A DNA stretch of 64,000 bases from Megachile rotundata (lineage: Eukaryota > Arthropoda > Insecta > Hymenoptera > Megachilidae), in the NCBI RefSeq assembly GCF_050947335.1, contig NW_027474124.1:1-64000 (forward strand), written 5' to 3'. The position numbers and the translations under genes are program-made. A model generated the notes under the pieces. That model was not told where the DNA came from and did not search any database. It saw only the letters and a list, made by a program, of their open reading frames with translations. Within the stretch, counting starts at the first letter, position 1, and every line of letters begins with the position of its first letter. Shown in pieces: positions 1-10,870 of this stretch.

Positions 1-747
1 ATATGAGTTAGATTGATAATAATAAGTGTAATATGTATAGTAATTGTCGTTCTATCGATCATATAAGCATAATATGGCTAATAATATGAGTTAGATTGAT
101 AATAGTGAGTGTAATAAGTATAGTGAATGTCGTTCTATCGATCATATCAGCATAATATGGGTAATAATATGAGTTGGATTGATAAAAATAAGAGCAATGA
201 GTATAGTAATTGTAGTTCTATCGATCATATAAGCATAATATGGCTAATAATATGAGTCAGATTCATAATAATAAGAGTAATAAGTATAGTAGTTGTCGTT
301 CTATCGATCATTTAAGCATAATATGGCGAATAATATGAGTTGGGTTGATAAAAATAAGAATAATAAGTATAGTAATTGTCGTTCTATCGATCATATCAGC
401 ATAATATGGTTAATAATATGAGTTAGAATGATAATAATAAGAGTAATAAGTATAGTAATTGTCGTTCTATCGATCATATCTGCATAATATGGCTAATAAT
501 ATGAGTTAGATTGATAATACTAAGAGTAGTGAGTAGAGTAATTCTCGTTCTATCGATCATATAAGCATAATATGGCTAATAATATGAGTTAGATTGATAA
601 TAATAAGAGTAATGAGTATAGTAATTGTAGTTCTATCGATCATTTAAGCATAATATGGCTAATAATATGAGTTAGATTGATAATAGTGAGTGTAATAAAT
701 ATAGTAATTGTCGTTCTATCGCTCATATAAGCACAATATGGCTAATA

Positions 748-830
748 ATATGAGTTAGATTGATAATAATAAGAGTAATAAGTATAGTAATTGTCGTTCT
801 ATCGATCATATAAGCATAATATGGCTAATA
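748..830 (+). repeat. Reference monomer, exact working consensus
   Basis: This unit matches the commonest base at every position and serves as the numbering standard for the other entries. Landmarks: ATATGAGTTAGATTGA at 1-16, TAATAAG at 20-26 and again at 29-35, GTCGTT at 46-51, the palindrome ATCGAT (a ClaI site) at 54-59, the variable hexamer ATATAA at 61-66, GCATAATATGG at 67-77 and CTAATA at 78-83. ATAATATG at 69-76 recurs 12 bp later across the boundary into the next unit. Base content is A 34, T 29, G 14, C 6. There are two CpG steps, at 48-49 and 56-57. Confidence 0.95.
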
Positions 831-2739
831 ATATGAGTTAGATTGATAATAATAAGTGTAATAAGTATAGTAATTGTCGTACTATCGATCATATAAGCAT
901 AATATGGCTAATAATATGAGTTAGAGTGATAATACTAAGAGTAGTGAGTATAGTAATTCTCATTCTATCGATCATATAAGCATAATATGGCTAATAATAT
1001 GAGTTAGATTGATAATAATAAGAGTAATGAGTATAGTAATTGTCGTACTATCGATCATATAAGCATAATATGGCTAATAATGTGAGTTAGATTGATAATA
1101 GTGAGTGCAATGAATATAGTAATTGTCGTTCTATCGCTCATATAAGCACAATATGGCTAATAATATGAGTTAGATTGATAATAATAAGAGTAATAAGTAT
1201 AGTAATTGTCGTTCTATCGATCATATCTGCATAATATGGTTAATAATATGAGTTGGATTGATAATAGTGAGTGTAATAAGTATAGTGAATGTCGTTCTAT
1301 CGATCATATCAGCATAATATGGGTAATAATATGAGTTGGATAGATAATAATAAGAGTAATGAGTATAGTAATTGTAGTTCTATCGATCATATAAGCATAA
1401 TATGGCTAATAATATGAGTAAGATTCATAATAATAAGAGTAATAAGTATAGTAATTGTCGTTCTATCGATCATTTAAGCATAATATGGCGAATAATATGA
1501 GTTGGGTTGATAAAAATAAGAATAATAAGTATAGTAATTGTCGTTCTATCGATCATATAAGCATAATATGGCTAATAATATGAGTTAGGTTCATAATAAT
1601 AAGAGTAATAAGTATAGTAAATGTCGTGCTATCGATCATATCTGCATGATATGGTTAATAATATGAGTTAGATTGATAATAGTGAGTGTAATAAGTATAG
1701 TAATTGTCGTTCTGTCGATTATATTAGCATAATATGGTTAATAATATGAGTTAGATTGATAATAATAAGAGTAATAAGTATAGTATTTGTCGTTCTATCG
1801 ATCATATAAGCATAATATGGCTAATAATACGAGTTAGATTGATAATAATAAGAGTAATAAGTATAGTAATTGTCGTTCTATCGATCATATAAGCACAATA
1901 TGGCTAATAATATCAGTTAGATTGATAATAATAAGAGTAATAAGTATAGTAATGGTCGTTCTATCGATCATATCTGCATAATATGGTTAACAATATGAGT
2001 TAGATTGATAATAATAAGAGTAATGAGTATAGTAATTGTAGTTCTATCGATCATTTAAGCATAATATGGCTAATAATATGAGTTAGATTGATAATAATAA
2101 GAGTAATGAGTATAGTAATTGTAGTTCTATCGATCATTTAAGCATAATATGGCTAATAATATGAGTTAGATTGATAACACTAAGAGTAGTGAGTATAGTA
2201 ATTCTCATTCTATCGATCATATAAGCATAATATGGCTAATAATATGAGTTAGATAGATAATAATAAGAGTAATGAGTATAGTAATTGTAGTTCTATCGAT
2301 CATATCTGCATAATATGGTTAATAATATGAGTTAGATTGATAATAATGAGTGTAATAAATATAGTAATTGTCGTTCTATCTCTCATATAAGCACAATATG
2401 GCTAATAATATGAGTTAGATTGATAATAATAAGAGTAATAAGTATAGTAATTGTCGTTCTATCGATCATATAAGCATAATATGGCTAATAATATGAGTTA
2501 GATTGATAATAATAAGTGTAATAAGTATAGTAATTGTCGTTCTATCGATCATAATTGCATAATATGGTTAATGATATGAGTTAGATTGATAATAATAAGA
2601 GCAATGAGTATAGTAATTGTCGTACTATCGATCATATAAGCATAATATGGTTTATAATATGAGTTAGATTGATAATAATAAGTGTAATAAGTATAGTAAT
2701 TGTCGTTCTATCGATCATAATTGCATAATATGGTTAATA

Positions 2740-3052
2740 ATATGAATTAGATTGATAATAATAAGAGAAATGAGTATATTAATTGTCGTACTATCGATCA
2801 GATAAGCATAACATGGCTAATAATATGAGTCAGATTGATAATAATAAGTGTAATAAGTATAGTAATTGTCGTTCTATCGATCATACCTGCATAATATGGT
2901 TAATAATATGAGTTAGATTGATAACAATAAGAGTAATGAGTATAGTAATTGTCGTACTATCGATCATATAAGCATAATATGGCTTATAATGTGAGTTAGA
3001 TTGATAATAGTGAGTGCAATAAATATAGTAATTGTCGTTCTATCGCTCATTT
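2740..3052 (+). repeat. E cassette, first copy (type example)
   Basis: The E cassette is a fixed string of four variant monomers. (1) E: starts ATATGAATTAG, has AGAAATGAG, GTACTATCGATCAGATAAGC and AACATGG. (2) A unit with GAGTCAG, AAGTGTAATAAG and CATACCTGC. (3) A unit with GATAACAATAAG, GTACTATCG and GGCTTATAATG. (4) A unit with GTGAGTGCAATAAATATAG and CGCTCAT. E monomers start at 2740, 4896, 7386, 9375, 10537, 11368, 12280, 13441, 14270, 15348, 20245, 21241, 22984, 23897, 34686, 36429, 38338, 40247, 42156, 44064, 46968, 49623, 53358, 54436, 55930, 57673, 59250 and 61407, 28 in all. The full string of four is most regular before 16 kb and at 34-42 kb; copies at 44064, 46968, 49623, 54436, 55930 and 61407 keep only the first two units. 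The first copy ends in the hybrid monomer at about 3050. Confidence 0.9.
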
Positions 3053-3055
3053 AAG
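3045..3055 (+). repeat. Hybrid-monomer junction, one unit deleted
   Basis: Copy 1 reads CGCTCATTTAAGCATAAT. In copy 2 (about 7690-7780) the left half, CGCTCATATAAGCACAAT, and the right half, CGATCATTTAAGCATAAT, belong to two adjacent monomers. The junction is what an 83-bp in-register deletion between neighbours would leave. The offset between the copies changes by exactly one monomer, from 4646 to 4729, across this point. Confidence 0.8.
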
Positions 3056-3123
3056 CATAATATGGCTAATAATATGAGTCAGATTGATAATAATAACAGT
3101 AATAAGTATAGTAATTGTCGTTC

Positions 3124-3131
3124 TATCGATA
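3124..3131 (+). other. TATCGATA motif in the G-type monomer (example)
   Basis: Most monomers read CTATCGATCAT. One variant reads CTATCGATAATATAAGC, creating the 8-bp palindrome TATCGATA. I located it at 3124, 5363, 7853, 9842, 15898, 16230, 35236, 35568, 36979, 38888, 40797, 42789, 52497, 53991 and 56812. It normally follows the GAGTCAG..AACAG monomer body. TATCGATA is the DNA replication-related element bound by DREF in Drosophila, and CGATA is the core bound by BEAF-32; whether that applies here depends on the unknown host. In the 22-33 kb copies the site is changed to TATCGACA. Confidence 0.45.
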
Positions 3132-3652
3132 ATATAAGCATAATATGGCTAATAATATGAGTTAGATTGATAATACTAAGAGGAGTGAGTATAGTAATTC
3201 TCGTTCTATCGATCATATAAGCATAATATGGCTAATAATATGAGTTAGATTGATAATAATAAGAGTAATAAGTATAGTAAATGTCGTGCTATCGATCATA
3301 TCTGCATAATATGGTTAATAATATGAGTTAGATTGATAATAATAAGAGTAATAAGTATAGTATTTGTCGTTCTATCGATCATATAAGCATAATATGGCTA
3401 ATAATACGAGTTAGATTGATAATAATAAGAGTAATAAGTATAGTAATTGTCGTTCTATCGATCATATAAGCATAATATGGCTAATAATATGAGTTAGATT
3501 GATAATACTAAGAGTAGTGAGTATAGTAATTCTCGTTCTATCGATCATATAAGCATAATATGGCTAATAATATGAGTTAGATTGATAATAATAAGAGTAA
3601 TGAGTATAGTAATTGTAGTTCTATCGATCATTTAAGCATAATATGGCTAATA

Positions 3653-3733
3653 ATGAGTTAGATTGATAATAATAACAGTAATAAGTATAGTAATTGTCGT
3701 TCTATCGCTCATATAAGCACAATATGGCTAATA
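3653..3733 (+). repeat. 81-bp monomer with 2-bp deletion (copy 1)
   Basis: The unit begins CTAATAATGAG where others have CTAATAATATGAG; two bases are missing. The same deletion is found 4729 bp downstream at 8382-8462, so it arose before repeat A was duplicated. It is one of four kinds of indel that shift the 83-bp register in this window. Confidence 0.93.
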
Positions 3734-4895
3734 ATATGAGTTAGATTGATAATAATAAGAGTAATAAGTATAGTTATTGTCGTTCTATCTATCATATAAG
3801 CATAATATGGCTAATAATATGAGTTAGATTGATAATAATAAGTGTAATATGTATAGTAATTGTCGTTCTATCGATCATATAAGCATAATATGGCTAATAA
3901 TATGAGTTAGATTGATAATAGTGAGTGTAATAAGTATAGTGAATGTCGTTCTATCGATCATATCAGCATAATATGGGTAATAATATGAGTTGGATTGATA
4001 AAAATAAGAGCAATGAGTATAGTAATTGTAGTTCTATCGATCATATAAGCATAATATGGCTAATAATATGAGTCAGATTCATAATAATAAGAGTAATAAG
4101 TATAGTAGTTGTCGTTCTATCGATCATTTAAGCATAATATGGCGAATAATATGAGTTGGGTTGATAAAAATAAGAATAATAAGTATAGTAATTGTCGTTC
4201 TATCGATCATATCAGCACAATATGGTTAATAATATGAGTTAGAATGATAATAATAAGAGTAATAAGTATAGTAATTGTCGTTCTATCGATCATATCTGCA
4301 TAATATGGCTAATAACATGAGTTAGATTGATAATACTAAGAGTAGTGAGTAGAGTAATTCTCGTTCTATCGATCATATAAGCATAATATGGCTAATAATA
4401 TGAGTTAGATTGATAATAATAAGAGTAATGAGTATAGTAATTGTAGTTCTATCGATCATTTAAGCATAATATGGCTAATAATACGAGTTAGATTGATAAT
4501 AATAAGAGTAATGAGTATAGTAATTGTAGTTCTATCGATCATTTAAACATAATATGGCTAATAATATGAGTTAGATTGATAATAATAAGAGTAATGAGTA
4601 TAGTAATTGTCGTTCTATCGATCATATCTGCATAATATGGTTAATAATATGAGTTAGATTGATAATAGTGAGTGTAATAAATATAGTAATTGTCGTTCTA
4701 TCGCTCATATAAGCACAATATGGCTAATAATATGAGTTAGATTGATAATAATAAGAGTAATAAGTATAGTAATTGTCGTTCTATCGATCATATAAGCATA
4801 ATATGGCTAATAATATGAGTTAGATTGATAATAATAAGTGTAATAAGTATAGTAATTGTCGTTCTATCGATCATAATTGCATAATATGGTTAATA

Positions 4896-5230
4896 ATATG
4901 AATTAGATTGATAATAATAAGAGAAATGGGTATAGTAATTGTCGTACTATCGATCAGATAAGCATAACATGGCTCATAATATGAGTCAGATTGATAATAA
5001 TAAGTGTAATAAGTATAGTAATTGTCGTTCTATCGATCATACCTGCATAATATGGTTAATAATATGAGTTAGATTGATAACAATAAGAGTAATGAGTATA
5101 GCAATTGTCGTACTATCGATCATATAAGCATAATATGGCTTATAATGTGAGTTAGATTGATAATAGTGAGTGCAATAAATATAGTAATTGTCGTTCTATC
5201 GCTCATATAAGCACAATATGGCTAATAATA
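4896..5230 (+). repeat. E cassette in the extra segment of repeat A copy 2
   Basis: Four-unit cassette with a private G in AGAAATGGG (4923) and CTCATAATATG at the second boundary. It lies in the ten-monomer stretch that copy 1 of repeat A lacks. Its descendant is at 10537-10870, which shares the CTCATAAT change but not the G. Confidence 0.85.
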
Positions 5231-7385
5231 TGAGTTAGATTGATAATAATAAGAGTAATAAGTATAGTAATTGTCGTTCCATCGATCATTTAAGCATAAT
5301 ATGGCTAATAATATGAGTCAGATTGATAATAATAACAGTAATAAGTATAGTAATTGTCGTTCTATCGATAATATAAGCATAATATGGCTAATAATATGAG
5401 TTAGATTGATAATAGTGAGTGTAATAAATATAGTAATTGTCGTTCTATCGCTCATATAAGCACAATATGGCTAATAATATGAGTTAGATTGATAATAATA
5501 AGTGTAATAAGTATAGTAATTGTCGTACTATCGATCATATAAGCATAATATGGCTAATAATATGAGTTAGAGTGATAATACTAAGAGTAGTGAGTATAGT
5601 AATTCTCATTCTATCGATCATATAAGCATAATATGGCTAATAATATGAGTTAGATTGATAATAATAAGAGTAATGAGTATAGTAATTGTCGTACTATCGA
5701 TCATATAAGCATAATATGGCTAATAATGTGAGTTAGATTGATAATAGTGAGTGCAATGAATATAGTAATTGTCGTTCTATCGCTCATATAAGCACAATAT
5801 GGCTAATAATATGAGTTAGATTGATAATAATAAGAGTAATAAGTATAGTAATTGTCGTTCTATCGATCATATCTGCATAATATGGTTAATAATATGAGTT
5901 GGATTGATAATAGTGAGTGTAATAAGTATAGTGAATGTCGTTCTATCGATCATATCAGCATAATATGGGTAATAATATGAGTTGGATAGATAATAATAAG
6001 AGTAATGAGTATAGTAATTGTAGTTCTATCGATCATATAAGCATAATATGGCTAATAATATGAGTAAGATTCATAATAATAAGAGTAATAAGTATAGTAA
6101 TTGTCGTTCTATCGATCATTTAAGAATAATATGGCGAATAATATGAGTTGGGTTGATAAAAATAAGAATAATAAGTATAGTAATTGTCGTTCTATCGATC
6201 ATATAAGCATAATATGGCTAATAATATGAGTTAGGTTCATAATAATAAGAGTAATAAGTATAGTAAATGTCGTGCTATCGATCATATCTGCATGATATGG
6301 TTAATAATATGAGTTAGATTGATAATAGTGAGTGTAATAAGTATAGTAATTGTCGTTCTGTCGATTATATTAGCATAATATGGTTAATAATATGAGTTAG
6401 ATTGATAATAATAAGAGTAATAAGTATAGTATTTGTCGTTCTATCGATCATATAAGCATAATATGGCTAATAATACGAGTTAGATTGATAATAATAAGAG
6501 TAATAAGTATAGTAATTGTCGTTCTATCGATCATATAAGCACAATATGGCTAATAATATCAGTTAGATTGATAATAATAAGAGTAATAAGTATAGTAATG
6601 GTCGTTCTATCGATCATATCTGCATAATATGGTTAACAATATGAGTTAGATTGATAATAATAAGAGTAATGAGTATAGTAATTGTAGTTCTATCGATCAT
6701 TTAAGCATAATATGGCTAATAATATGAGTTAGATTGATAATAATAAGAGTAATGAGTATAGTAATTGTAGTTCTATCGATCATTTAAGCATAATATGGCT
6801 AATAATATGAGTTAGATTGATAACACTAAGAGTAGTGAGTATAGTAATTCCCATTCTATCGATCATATAAGCATAATATGGCTAATAATATGAGGTAGAT
6901 AGATAATAATAAGGGTAATGAGTATAGTAATTGTAGTTCTATCGATCATATCTGCATAATATGGTTAATAATATGAGTTAGATTGATAATAATGAGTGTA
7001 ATAAATATAGTAATTGTCGTTCTATCTCTCATATAAGCACAATATGGCTAATAATATGAGATAGATTGATAATAATAAGAGTAATAAGTATAGTAATTGT
7101 CGTTCTATCGATCATATAAGCATAATATGGCTAATAATATGAGTTAGATTGATAATAATAAGTGTAATAAGTATAGTAATTGTCGTTCTATCGATCATAA
7201 TTGCATAATATGGTTAATAATATGAGTTAGATTGATAATAATAAGAGCAATGAGTATAGTAATTGTCGTACTATCGATCATATAAGCATAATATGGCTTA
7301 TAATATGAGTTAGATTGATAATAATAAGTGTAATAAGTATAGTAATTGTCGTTCTATCGATCATAATTGCATAATATGGTTAATA

Positions 7386-7718
7386 ATATGAATTAGATTG
7401 ATAATAATAAGAGAAATGAGTATAGTAATTGTCGTACTATCGATCAGATAAGCATAACATGGCTAATAATATGAGTCAGATTGATAATAATAAGTGTAAT
7501 AAGTATAGTAATTGTCGTTCTATCGATCATACCTGCATAATATGGTTAATAATATGAGTTAGATTGATAACAATAAGAGTAATGAGTATAGTAATTGTCG
7601 TACTATCGATCATATAAGCATAATATGGCTTATAATGTGAGTTAGATTGATAATAGTGAGTGCAATAAATATAGTAATTGTCGTTCTATCGCTCATATAA
7701 GCACAATATGGCTAATAA
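7386..7718 (+). repeat. E cassette in repeat A copy 2, counterpart of 2740
   Basis: Complete four-unit cassette at offset 4646 from the copy at 2740. Here the fourth monomer is intact and is followed by the CCATCGATCATTTAAGC unit. In the first copy these two were fused into one hybrid. It therefore shows the ancestral order. Confidence 0.85.
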
Positions 7719-8381
7719 TATGAGTTAGATTGATAATAATAAGAGTAATAAGTATAGTAATTGTCGTTCCATCGATCATTTAAGCATAATATGGCTAATA
7801 ATATGAGTCAGATTGATTATAATAACAGTAATAAGTATAGTAATTGTCGTTCTATCGATAATATAAGCACAATATGGCTAATAATATGAGTTAGATTGAT
7901 AATACTAAGAGCAGCGAGTATAGTAATTCTCGTTCTATCGATCATATAAGCATAATATGGCTAATAATATGAGTTAGATTGATAATAATAAGAGTAATAA
8001 GTATAGTAAATGTCGTGCTATCGATCATATCTGCATAATATGGTTAATAATATGAGTTAGATTGATAATAATAAGAGTAATAAGTATAGTATTTGTCGTT
8101 CTATCGATCATATAAGCATAATATGGCTAATAATACGAGTTAGATTGATAATAATAAGAGTAATAAGTATAGTAATTGTCGTTCTATCGATCATATAAGC
8201 ATAATATGGCTAATAATATGAGTTAGATTGATAATACTAAGAGTAGTGAGTATAGTAATTCTCGTTCTATCGATCATATAAGCATAATATGGCTAATAAT
8301 ATGAGTTAGATTGATAATAATAAGAGTAATGAGTATAGTAATTGTAGTTCTATCGATCATTTAAGCATAATATGGCTAATA

Positions 8382-8462
8382 ATGAGTTAGATTGATAATA
8401 ATAACAGTAATAAGTATAGTAATTGTCGTTCTATCGCTCATATAAGCACAATATGGCTAATA
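8382..8462 (+). repeat. 81-bp monomer with 2-bp deletion (copy 2)
   Basis: Partner of the 81-bp unit at 3653-3733, with the same missing two bases at the ATATGAG start and the same following substitutions (GATAATAATAACAG, CGCTCATATAAGCACAAT). The match confirms that the two 4-kb blocks are homologous as blocks and not only similar monomers. Confidence 0.93.
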
Positions 8463-8545
8463 ATATGAGTTAGATTGATAATAATAAGAGTAATAAGTAA
8501 AGTTATTGTCGTTCTATCTATCATATAAGCATAATATGGCTAATA

Positions 8546-8627
8546 ATATGAGTTAGATTGATAATAATAAGTGTAATATGTATAGTAATTGTCGTTCTAT
8601 CGATCATATCAGCATAATATGGTAATA
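8546..8627 (+). repeat. Aborted third start of repeat A, 82-bp hybrid monomer
   Basis: The monomer carries the GTGTAATATG tag at 8571 that opens both copies of higher-order repeat A, so a third copy begins here. It then departs: where the other two continue CATATAAGC, this one has CATATCAGC and loses one base at GGTAATAATATG (about 8621), leaving an 82-bp unit. The sequence that follows belongs to a different repeat block. I read it as a recombination join between two HORs, with the lost base either at the join or a later deletion. Confidence 0.75.
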
Positions 8628-9100
8628 ATATGAGTTAGATTGATAATAATAAGAGTAATAAGTATAGTAAATGTCGTGCTATCGATCATATCTGCATAAT
8701 ATGGTTATTAATAAGAGTCAGATTGATAATAATAAGAGTAATAAGTATAGTAATTGTCGTTATATCGATCATATAACCATAATATGGCTAAGAGCATGAG
8801 TTAGATTGATAATAATAAGAGTAATGAGTATAGTAATTGTCGTTCTATCGATCATATCTGCATAATATGGTTAATAATATGAGTTAGATTGATAATAGTG
8901 AGTGTAATAAATATAGTAATTGTCGTTCTATCGCTCATATAAGCACAATATGGCTAATAATATGAGTTAGATTGATAATAATAAGAGTAATAAGTATAGT
9001 AATTGTCGTTCTATCGATCATATAAGCATAATATGGCTAATAATATGAGTTAGATTGATAATAATAAGTGTAATAAGTATAGTAATTGTCGTTCTATCGA
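8628..9100. repeat. Block repeated at about 10870-11340 (27-monomer offset)
   Basis: Contains AAATGTCGTGC, then the unusual start GGTTATTAATAAGAGTC at 8703, then a monomer with TATATCGATCATATAACC and CTAAGAGCATGAG. The same string of variants returns at 10945, an offset of 2242 (27 x 83 plus 1). The extra base is the 84-bp monomer at 10620. Similarity is lost near 9100, where this copy carries further GTGTAATAAG units not present in the other. The right-hand edge is approximate. Confidence 0.8.
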
Positions 9101-9955
9101 TCATATAAGCATAATATGGCTAATAATATGAGTTAGATTGATAATAATAAGTGTAATAAGTATAGTAATTGTCGTTCTATCGATCATAATTGCATAATAT
9201 GGTTAATAATATGAGTTAGATTGATAATAATAAGAGCAATGAGTATAGTAATTGTCGTACTATCGATCATATAAGCATAATATGGCTTATAATATGAGTT
9301 AGATTGATAATAATAAGTGTAATAAGTATAGTAATTGTCGTTCTATCGATCATAATTGCATAATATGGTTAATAATATGAATTAGATTGATAATAATAAG
9401 AGAAATGAGTATAGTAATTGTCGTACTATCGATCAGATAAGCATAACATGGCTAATAATATGAGTCAGATTGATAATAATAAGTGTAATAAGTATAGTAA
9501 TTGTCGTTCTATCGATCATACCTGCATAATATGGTTAATAATATGAGTTAGATTGATAACAATAAGAGTAATGAGTATAGTAATTGTCGTACTATCGATC
9601 ATATAAGCATAATATGGCTTATAATGTGAGTTAGATTGATAATAGTGAGTGCAATAAATATAGTAATTGTCGTTCTATCGCTCATATAAGCACAATATGG
9701 CTAATAATATGAGTTAGATTGATAATAATAAGAGTAATAAGTATAGTAATTGTCGTTCCATCGATCATTTAAGCATAATATGGCTAATAATATGAGTCAG
9801 ATTGATTATAATAACAGTAATAAGTATAGTAATTATCGTTCTATCGATAATATAAGCATAATATGGCTAATAATATGAGTTAGATTGATAATACTAAGAG
9901 CAGTGAGTGTAGTAATTCTCGTTCTATCGATCATATAAGCATAATATGGCTAATA

Positions 9956-10870
9956 ATATGAGTTAGATTGATAATACTAAGAGTAGTGAGTAGAGTAATT
10001 CTCGTTCTATCGATCATATAAGCATAATATGGCTAATAATATGAGTTAGATTGATAATAATAAGAGTAATGAGTATAGTAATTGTAGTTCTATCGATCAT
10101 TTAAGCATAATATGGCTAATAATACGAGTTAGATTGATAATAATAAGAGTAATGAGTATAGTAATTGTAGTTCTATCGATCATTTAAGCATAATATGGCT
10201 AATAATATGAGTTAGATTGATAATAATAAGAGTAATGAGTATAGTAATTGTCGTTCTATCGATCATATCTGCATAATATGGTTAATAATATGAGTTAGAT
10301 TGATAATAGTGAGTGTAATAAATATAGTAATTGTCGTTCTATCGCTCATATAAGCACAATATGGCTAATAATATGAGTTAGATTGATAATAATAAGAGTA
10401 ATAAGTATAGTAATTGTCGTTCTATCGATCATATAAGCATAATATGGCTAATAATATGAGTTAGATTGATAATAATAAGTGTAATAAGTATAGTAATTGT
10501 CGTTCTATCGATCATAATTGCATAATATGGTTAATAATATGAATTAGATTGATAATAATAAGAGAAATGAGTATAGTAATTGTCGTACTATCGATCAGAT
10601 AAGCATAACATGGCTCATAATATTGAGTCAGATTGATAATAATAAGTGTAATAAGTATAGTAATTGTCGTTCTATCGATCATACCTGCATAATATGGTTA
10701 ATAATATGAGTTAGATTGATAACAATAAGAGTAATGAGTATAGTAATTGTCGTACTATCGATCATATAAGCATAATATGGCTTATAATGTGAGTTAGATT
10801 GATAATAGTGAGTGCAATAAATATAGTAATTGTCGTTCTATCGCTCATATAAGCACAATATGGCTAATAA
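9956..10870. repeat. Third copy of the 4315-5230 segment
   Basis: GAGTAGAGTAATTCTCG (4346 and 9987), AATACGAG (4481 and 10122) and GGCTCATAAT (4971 and 10612) all match at offset 5641, which is 68 x 83 minus the 3 bases lost in the 81-bp and 82-bp units between them. The segment was therefore copied out of repeat A into a distant position. Its left edge sits between two consecutive monomers of the same ACTAAGAG type, an order not seen in repeat A, which marks the join. Confidence 0.82.
10620..10703 (+). repeat. 84-bp monomer with 1-bp insertion
   Basis: The unit starts ATATTGAGTCAG where its source copy at 4979 has ATATGAGTCAG. This is the only insertion I found in the array. It lies in the second monomer of an E cassette and is private to this copy, so it arose after the segment was copied. 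Confidence 0.9.

Larger units (their letters stand above)
1..3816. repeat. Higher-order repeat A, copy 1 (46 monomers)
   Basis: First copy of a long HOR. A rare variant with GTGTAATATG at 26 returns at 3842 (offset 3816, which is 46 x 83 minus 2) and at 8571 (a further 4729). The 2 missing bases come from the 81-bp monomer at 3653-3733. Compared with copy 2, copy 1 lacks 11 monomers: about ten around 660-880, where offsets to copy 2 change from 3816 to 4646, and one at about 3045, where the offset changes to 4729. Distinctive members include a variant with GAGTAGAGTAATTCTCG near 529 and one with GATAACACTAAG near 2174. Confidence 0.88.
3817..8545. repeat. Higher-order repeat A, copy 2 (57 monomers)
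   Basis: Second copy of the HOR starting at base 1, 4729 bp long (57 x 83 minus 2). It follows copy 1 monomer by monomer, including the same odd variants (GAGTAGAG at 4346, GATAACACTAAG near 6815, the AGATAGAT start near 6897) and the same 2-bp deletion (8382-8462). Scattered substitutions separate the two copies, such as ATAACATGAG at 4313 and GAGGTAGATAG near 6891. Its additional monomers, about 4.48-5.48 kb, hold an E cassette, so copy 1 either lost them or copy 2 gained them. Copy 1 also carries a hybrid monomer that points to loss of one unit. Confidence 0.88.

Noticed and set aside
54..59. ATCGAT palindrome as a hairpin or terminator
   Set aside because: Six bases without a longer dyad around it cannot form a meaningful stem. 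It is useful only as a ClaI site predicting an 83-bp ladder, broken where CGCTCAT units lack it.
2980..3000. Promoter-like TATAAT in CTTATAATGTGAG monomers
   Set aside because: In 76% AT sequence such hexamers are expected by chance, and there is no downstream transcription unit.
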